Shown in pieces: positions 3,294 to 5,520 of a stretch of 5,520 bases of DNA. The notes beneath the pieces were generated by a model. The model was not told where the DNA came from. It worked only from the letters and a program-made list of their open reading frames with translations, and made no database searches. A program made the translations under genes and the position numbers. This DNA is from Actinomycetota bacterium (GTDB lineage Bacteria > Actinomycetota > Geothermincolia > Fen-727 > Anoxymicrobiaceae): the NCBI GenBank assembly GCA_018894655.1, contig JAHIPE010000070.1, positions 1 through 5,520 of the forward strand, read 5' to 3'. Positions within the stretch are counted from its first letter, which is position 1. Every line of letters starts with the position of its first letter.

Positions 3294-5520
3294 TTACGGT
3301 ATATGCCCCACGCCGTCGGTTACGGCCATGGGGGTGCCGAGCGCCTGTGACATCGAGGCGACCTGGTTTATCCAGGCGTTGCCCTCTTCCCCTTCCATCA
3401 ACTGGGGGCGGCCGTTGGTTATATATACCGGGTAAACGGTGGTGGATATAAGCCCGGACGCGTCCAGCGAGAACTGGGTAAGGATGGTGTAGCGGCACTC
3501 CTCGCTGCCGGGGTTGAAGACGAAGTTGCCGAGCGAGTTGGCGATAAGCTTCTCGTTGTAGAACTCGAAGCCCTGCACCACGTGAGGATGGTGCCCAAGC
3601 ACAAGGTCCGCGCCGCAGTCTACGGCGAGGTGCGCGAAGCTCGTCTGGTCGCTGTCGGGGGTGTACTTCTTCTCGGTACCCCAGTGGAACGAGACGACCA
3701 CCAGGTCCGCGTCCTGCTTTGCCGCCTTGATATCCGCGGCAAGCTTCCCGGTATCGGTCGCGTCGGCGACCCCGGGGTAGCCGGGTTCCGCGTACCAGCC
3801 GAGGTAGCCGATCTCGTCGTAGGCGAGGAAGGCAATTCGCAGCCCGTTAGCGTCGAGGTAAGCGGGAACGTGCGCGCCCTCGTAGTCGGCCCCGGCGCCG
3901 CAATGGGCTATCCCGTAGTCGTCCAGGTACCCCAGGGCGTCGACGAGAGAGGTCGCCCCGTAGTCCCGGGCGTGGTTGTTCGCCTGGGAGACGACGTCGA
4001 CCCCCGCGTCACGCATGTACGGCAGGGCGGCCGGGTCGCCGCGGAACGTGAACGTCTTCCCCGGGACCGGTTCGCCGCTCGATGACATGGTGCACTCCAG
4101 GTTGGCGAACGTCAGGGTGGTGCCCCGCAGCATGTCGCCGACAAGGGTCCAGGGATAATCGAAGCCCTGCGTCGCCAGGGTGAGCGACATGTCGCCGCCC
4201 AGGTTCACGTCCCCCACCGCGGAGAGTGTCCAGCGGGCGGTGCTCGCGTAGGAGAAGTACATCGGCCGCTCCACCACGATGCCGGTGCCATTGGTGGTCT
4301 CCACCTTTGCCGAGAAGTCGTGTGCCGCGTCGTCGCCCTCGCCCAGGACGTGTTTGACCGGAATCGTCTCGCGTGAGTTGGCGGGGACGGTTATCTCCTG
4401 GTCTTCGTTGGTCCCGTCGCCCAGTATGTAGGTGATGGTTACCTCCGCCGCCGCACCTCCCGGGTTCTGTATGCAAAGGTATGGGTCGAAGCCGGGGCGG
4501 CACGTCCCTTCCGCGAAGTAGTAGGTGTCGCCGGGTGCGAGCGCCCCCACCACGTCGTGGCCGCCGGGCCATACTCCTGTGTAGTTGAAGTACATGGGAC
4601 GCTCGGCGATTATCGTTGTCTCGTTGGTGGTCTCCACTTTCGCCGAGAAGTCGTGGGCCGGGTCGTCGCCCTCGCCCAGGAAGTCCTTGACCACCACGGT
4701 CTTCCGGGAGTTCCCGGGGACGCTTAGCTGTTGCACCCTGGTCGTCCCGTCGCCCAGCATGTAGGTTATCTTGACCTCCGCCGCCGCACCTCCCGGGTTC
4801 TGGATGCAGATGTACGGTTCGAAGTCAGGCCGGCACGTCCCTTCCGCGAAGTAGTAGGCGCTGTCGGGGGCAAGAGCCCCAATCACGTCGTGCCCGCCGC
4901 TCCACTTCCCCTTGTAATTGAAGTACATGGGGCGCTCGGCCACGATGGCGGTCTCGTTGGTGGTCTCCACCTTCGCCGAGAAGTCGTGGGCCGGGTCGTC
5001 GCCCTCGCCAAGGGTCTGCTTCACCACCACGGTCTTACGCGAGCCCTCCGGGACCGTCAGTGACTCCTCCTCGGTGGTCCCGTCGCCCAGCATGTACGTT
5101 ATCTTGACCTTTGCCGCCACCACCCCCGGGTTCTGGATGCAGATGTACGGTTCGAAGTCGGGCCGGCACGTCCCTTCCGCGAAGTACCACTCCCGTTGGG
5201 GGGCGTTGGCGCCCACGATGTCGTGACCTCCGGTCCAGACTCCTTTGTAGCGGAAGTACATGGGGCGCTCGGCGACCACGGGGTCCTGGGACATGACCTC
5301 GACCGATACGTCGTTGCCGGCTTCGATCTCACTTGCCACATCCACCGTGGTGCGGCTCCGCGCTGGCAGGTAGTAGGATTTCACCACCGGCGGCTTGCCT
5401 TCCAGCATGTAGGTCACCGAGGCGACGGTGGCGCCGACGTTGGGGTTCAGCAGGCAGACCCACTCGTTGAACCCGCTCCTGGTGGTCCCTTCCGCGAAGT
5501 ACCAGGTCCTGCTGGCGCCG
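3294..5520 (-). CDS. Repeat-bearing CapA-type (PGA_cap) surface protein, 5' end outside the window
   Basis: The frame stays open to the right edge, so the N-terminus, and any signal peptide, is missing; 741 residues are visible. Residues up to position 4233 form four tandem repeats with the signature YFAEGT...CIQNP...ITYMLGDGT...AERPMYF...GGHDVVGA. From 4232 a CapA domain follows: AVGDVNLGG with the first metal-site Asp (4209-4211), NLE (4095-4103), NNHARDYG (His 3972-3974), FHWGTE (His 3684-3686), GHHPHVVQG (about 3570-3593) and NSLGNFVFN. All usual motifs are present, so the domain looks intact. CapA proteins are calcineurin-like metallophosphatase relatives linked to poly-gamma-glutamate capsule formation, but many family members have unknown substrates, and no capB or capC is seen here. 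The gene ends at TAA 3294-3296, 53 bases before the earliest methyltransferase start. The GTG at 5415-5417 is an internal codon, not the start. Exported location is inferred. Confidence 0.9.
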   Translation of the reverse strand, partial: GASRTWYFAEGTTRSGFNEWVCLLNPNVGATVASVTYMLEGKPPVVKSYYLPARSRTTVDVASEIEAGNDVSVEVMSQDPVVAERPMYFRYKGVWTGGHDIVGANAPQREWYFAEGTCRPDFEPYICIQNPGVVAAKVKITYMLGDGTTEEESLTVPEGSRKTVVVKQTLGEGDDPAHDFSAKVETTNETAIVAERPMYFNYKGKWSGGHDVIGALAPDSAYYFAEGTCRPDFEPYICIQNPGGAAAEVKITYMLGDGTTRVQQLSVPGNSRKTVVVKDFLGEGDDPAHDFSAKVETTNETTIIAERPMYFNYTGVWPGGHDVVGALAPGDTYYFAEGTCRPGFDPYLCIQNPGGAAAEVTITYILGDGTNEDQEITVPANSRETIPVKHVLGEGDDAAHDFSAKVETTNGTGIVVERPMYFSYASTARWTLSAVGDVNLGGDMSLTLATQGFDYPWTLVGDMLRGTTLTFANLECTMSSSGEPVPGKTFTFRGDPAALPYMRDAGVDVVSQANNHARDYGATSLVDALGYLDDYGIAHCGAGADYEGAHVPAYLDANGLRIAFLAYDEIGYLGWYAEPGYPGVADATDTGKLAADIKAAKQDADLVVVSFHWGTEKKYTPDSDQTSFAHLAVDCGADLVLGHHPHVVQGFEFYNEKLIANSLGNFVFNPGSEECRYTILTQFSLDASGLISTTVYPVYITNGRPQLMEGEEGNAWINQVASMSQALGTPMAVTDGVGHIP
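4233..4523 (-). repeat. Repeat 4 of the surface protein (97 residues, shortened)
   Basis: The unit starts YYFAEGTCRPGFDPYLCIQN and keeps LGEGDDAAHDF and VERPMYF, but ends at SYASTAR where the GGHDVVGA segment should be. The CapA domain begins directly after it, so the domain junction replaces the end of the last repeat. Confidence 0.85.
4524..4856 (-). repeat. Repeat 3 of the surface protein (111 residues, 333 bases)
   Basis: A full unit starting YYFAEGTCRPDFEPYICIQN and ending GGHDVVGALAPGDT. By hand count it matches repeat 2 at 89 of 111 residues. The paired cysteines at unit positions 8 and 17 could form a disulfide. Confidence 0.88.
4857..5189 (-). repeat. Repeat 2 of the surface protein (111 residues, 333 bases)
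   Basis: A full unit starting WYFAEGTCRPDFEPYICIQN and ending GGHDVIGALAPDSA. It is about 80 % identical to repeat 3; differences cluster in the segment after GDGTT and around NYKGKWSGG. Confidence 0.88.
5190..5504 (-). repeat. Repeat 1 in view (105 residues, divergent)
   Basis: The unit starts WYFAEGTTRSGFNEWVCLLN and ends GGHDIVGANAPQRE. It is clearly related but lacks the first cysteine (Thr at unit position 8) and the LGEGDDPAHDF segment is altered to a shorter EIEAGNDVSV. Residues before it reach the right edge, so earlier units may lie outside the window. Confidence 0.8.

Noticed and set aside
3582..4085. A 167-residue plus-strand open frame antisense to the CapA domain
   Set aside because: It is a shadow of GC-rich coding sequence; the minus-strand frame contains all CapA motifs and this one has no recognisable domain.
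4009..4572. A 187-residue minus-strand frame across the repeats
   Set aside because: Arg- and Gly-rich composition typical of an off-frame reading of the repeat-bearing gene.

Overview
The window looks like a high-GC chromosome segment, about 60-65 % G+C in the main genes by hand counts of sample lines. It falls to about 42-50 % in several stretches near the left end. The extracellular repeats of the large protein, the zinc-ribbon proteins and a possible leaderless start suggest a deep-branching anaerobic actinobacterial lineage of the Geothermincolia type. This assignment is inference from pattern recognition, not from a database search.

Left end (1-920): a plus-strand gene enters from outside and ends at 83; only 26 C-terminal residues are visible. 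A compact type II toxin-antitoxin pair follows on the minus strand: hicB (TTG start, 460-669) overlaps hicA (221-463) by four bases. An 18-of-19-base repeat, itself a small hairpin, lies on each side of the pair at 139-157 and 776-794, which hints at an acquired module. The stretch 670-919 holds the hicB promoter and the right-hand repeat; I see no gene in it.

Middle (920-1958): a minus-strand pair made of a TetR-type repressor gene and a gene for a membrane protein that joins an N-terminal zinc ribbon to a type IV pilin-like outer domain. The TetR product has an intact DNA-binding domain but is short, about 133 residues. A 22-bp near-perfect palindrome sits between its -10 region and its Shine-Dalgarno sequence, as expected of an autorepressed promoter.

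Right half (2027-5520): three more minus-strand genes. The gene running off the right edge encodes a long probably exported protein with at least four tandem repeats of about 111 residues followed by a CapA-type (PGA_cap) metallophosphatase-like domain. Next comes an SAM-dependent methyltransferase with an N-terminal Trm112-like zinc ribbon, then a 64-residue single-span membrane protein 12 bases later. A copy of a GC-rich sequence familiar from the intergenic DNA of many bacteria separates the CapA gene from the methyltransferase gene. The methyltransferase, small membrane protein and CapA protein could all belong to cell-envelope chemistry, but only their adjacency supports this.

All recognised genes except the left-edge fragment are on the minus strand. 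No rRNA, tRNA, CRISPR array or complete insertion sequence was seen.
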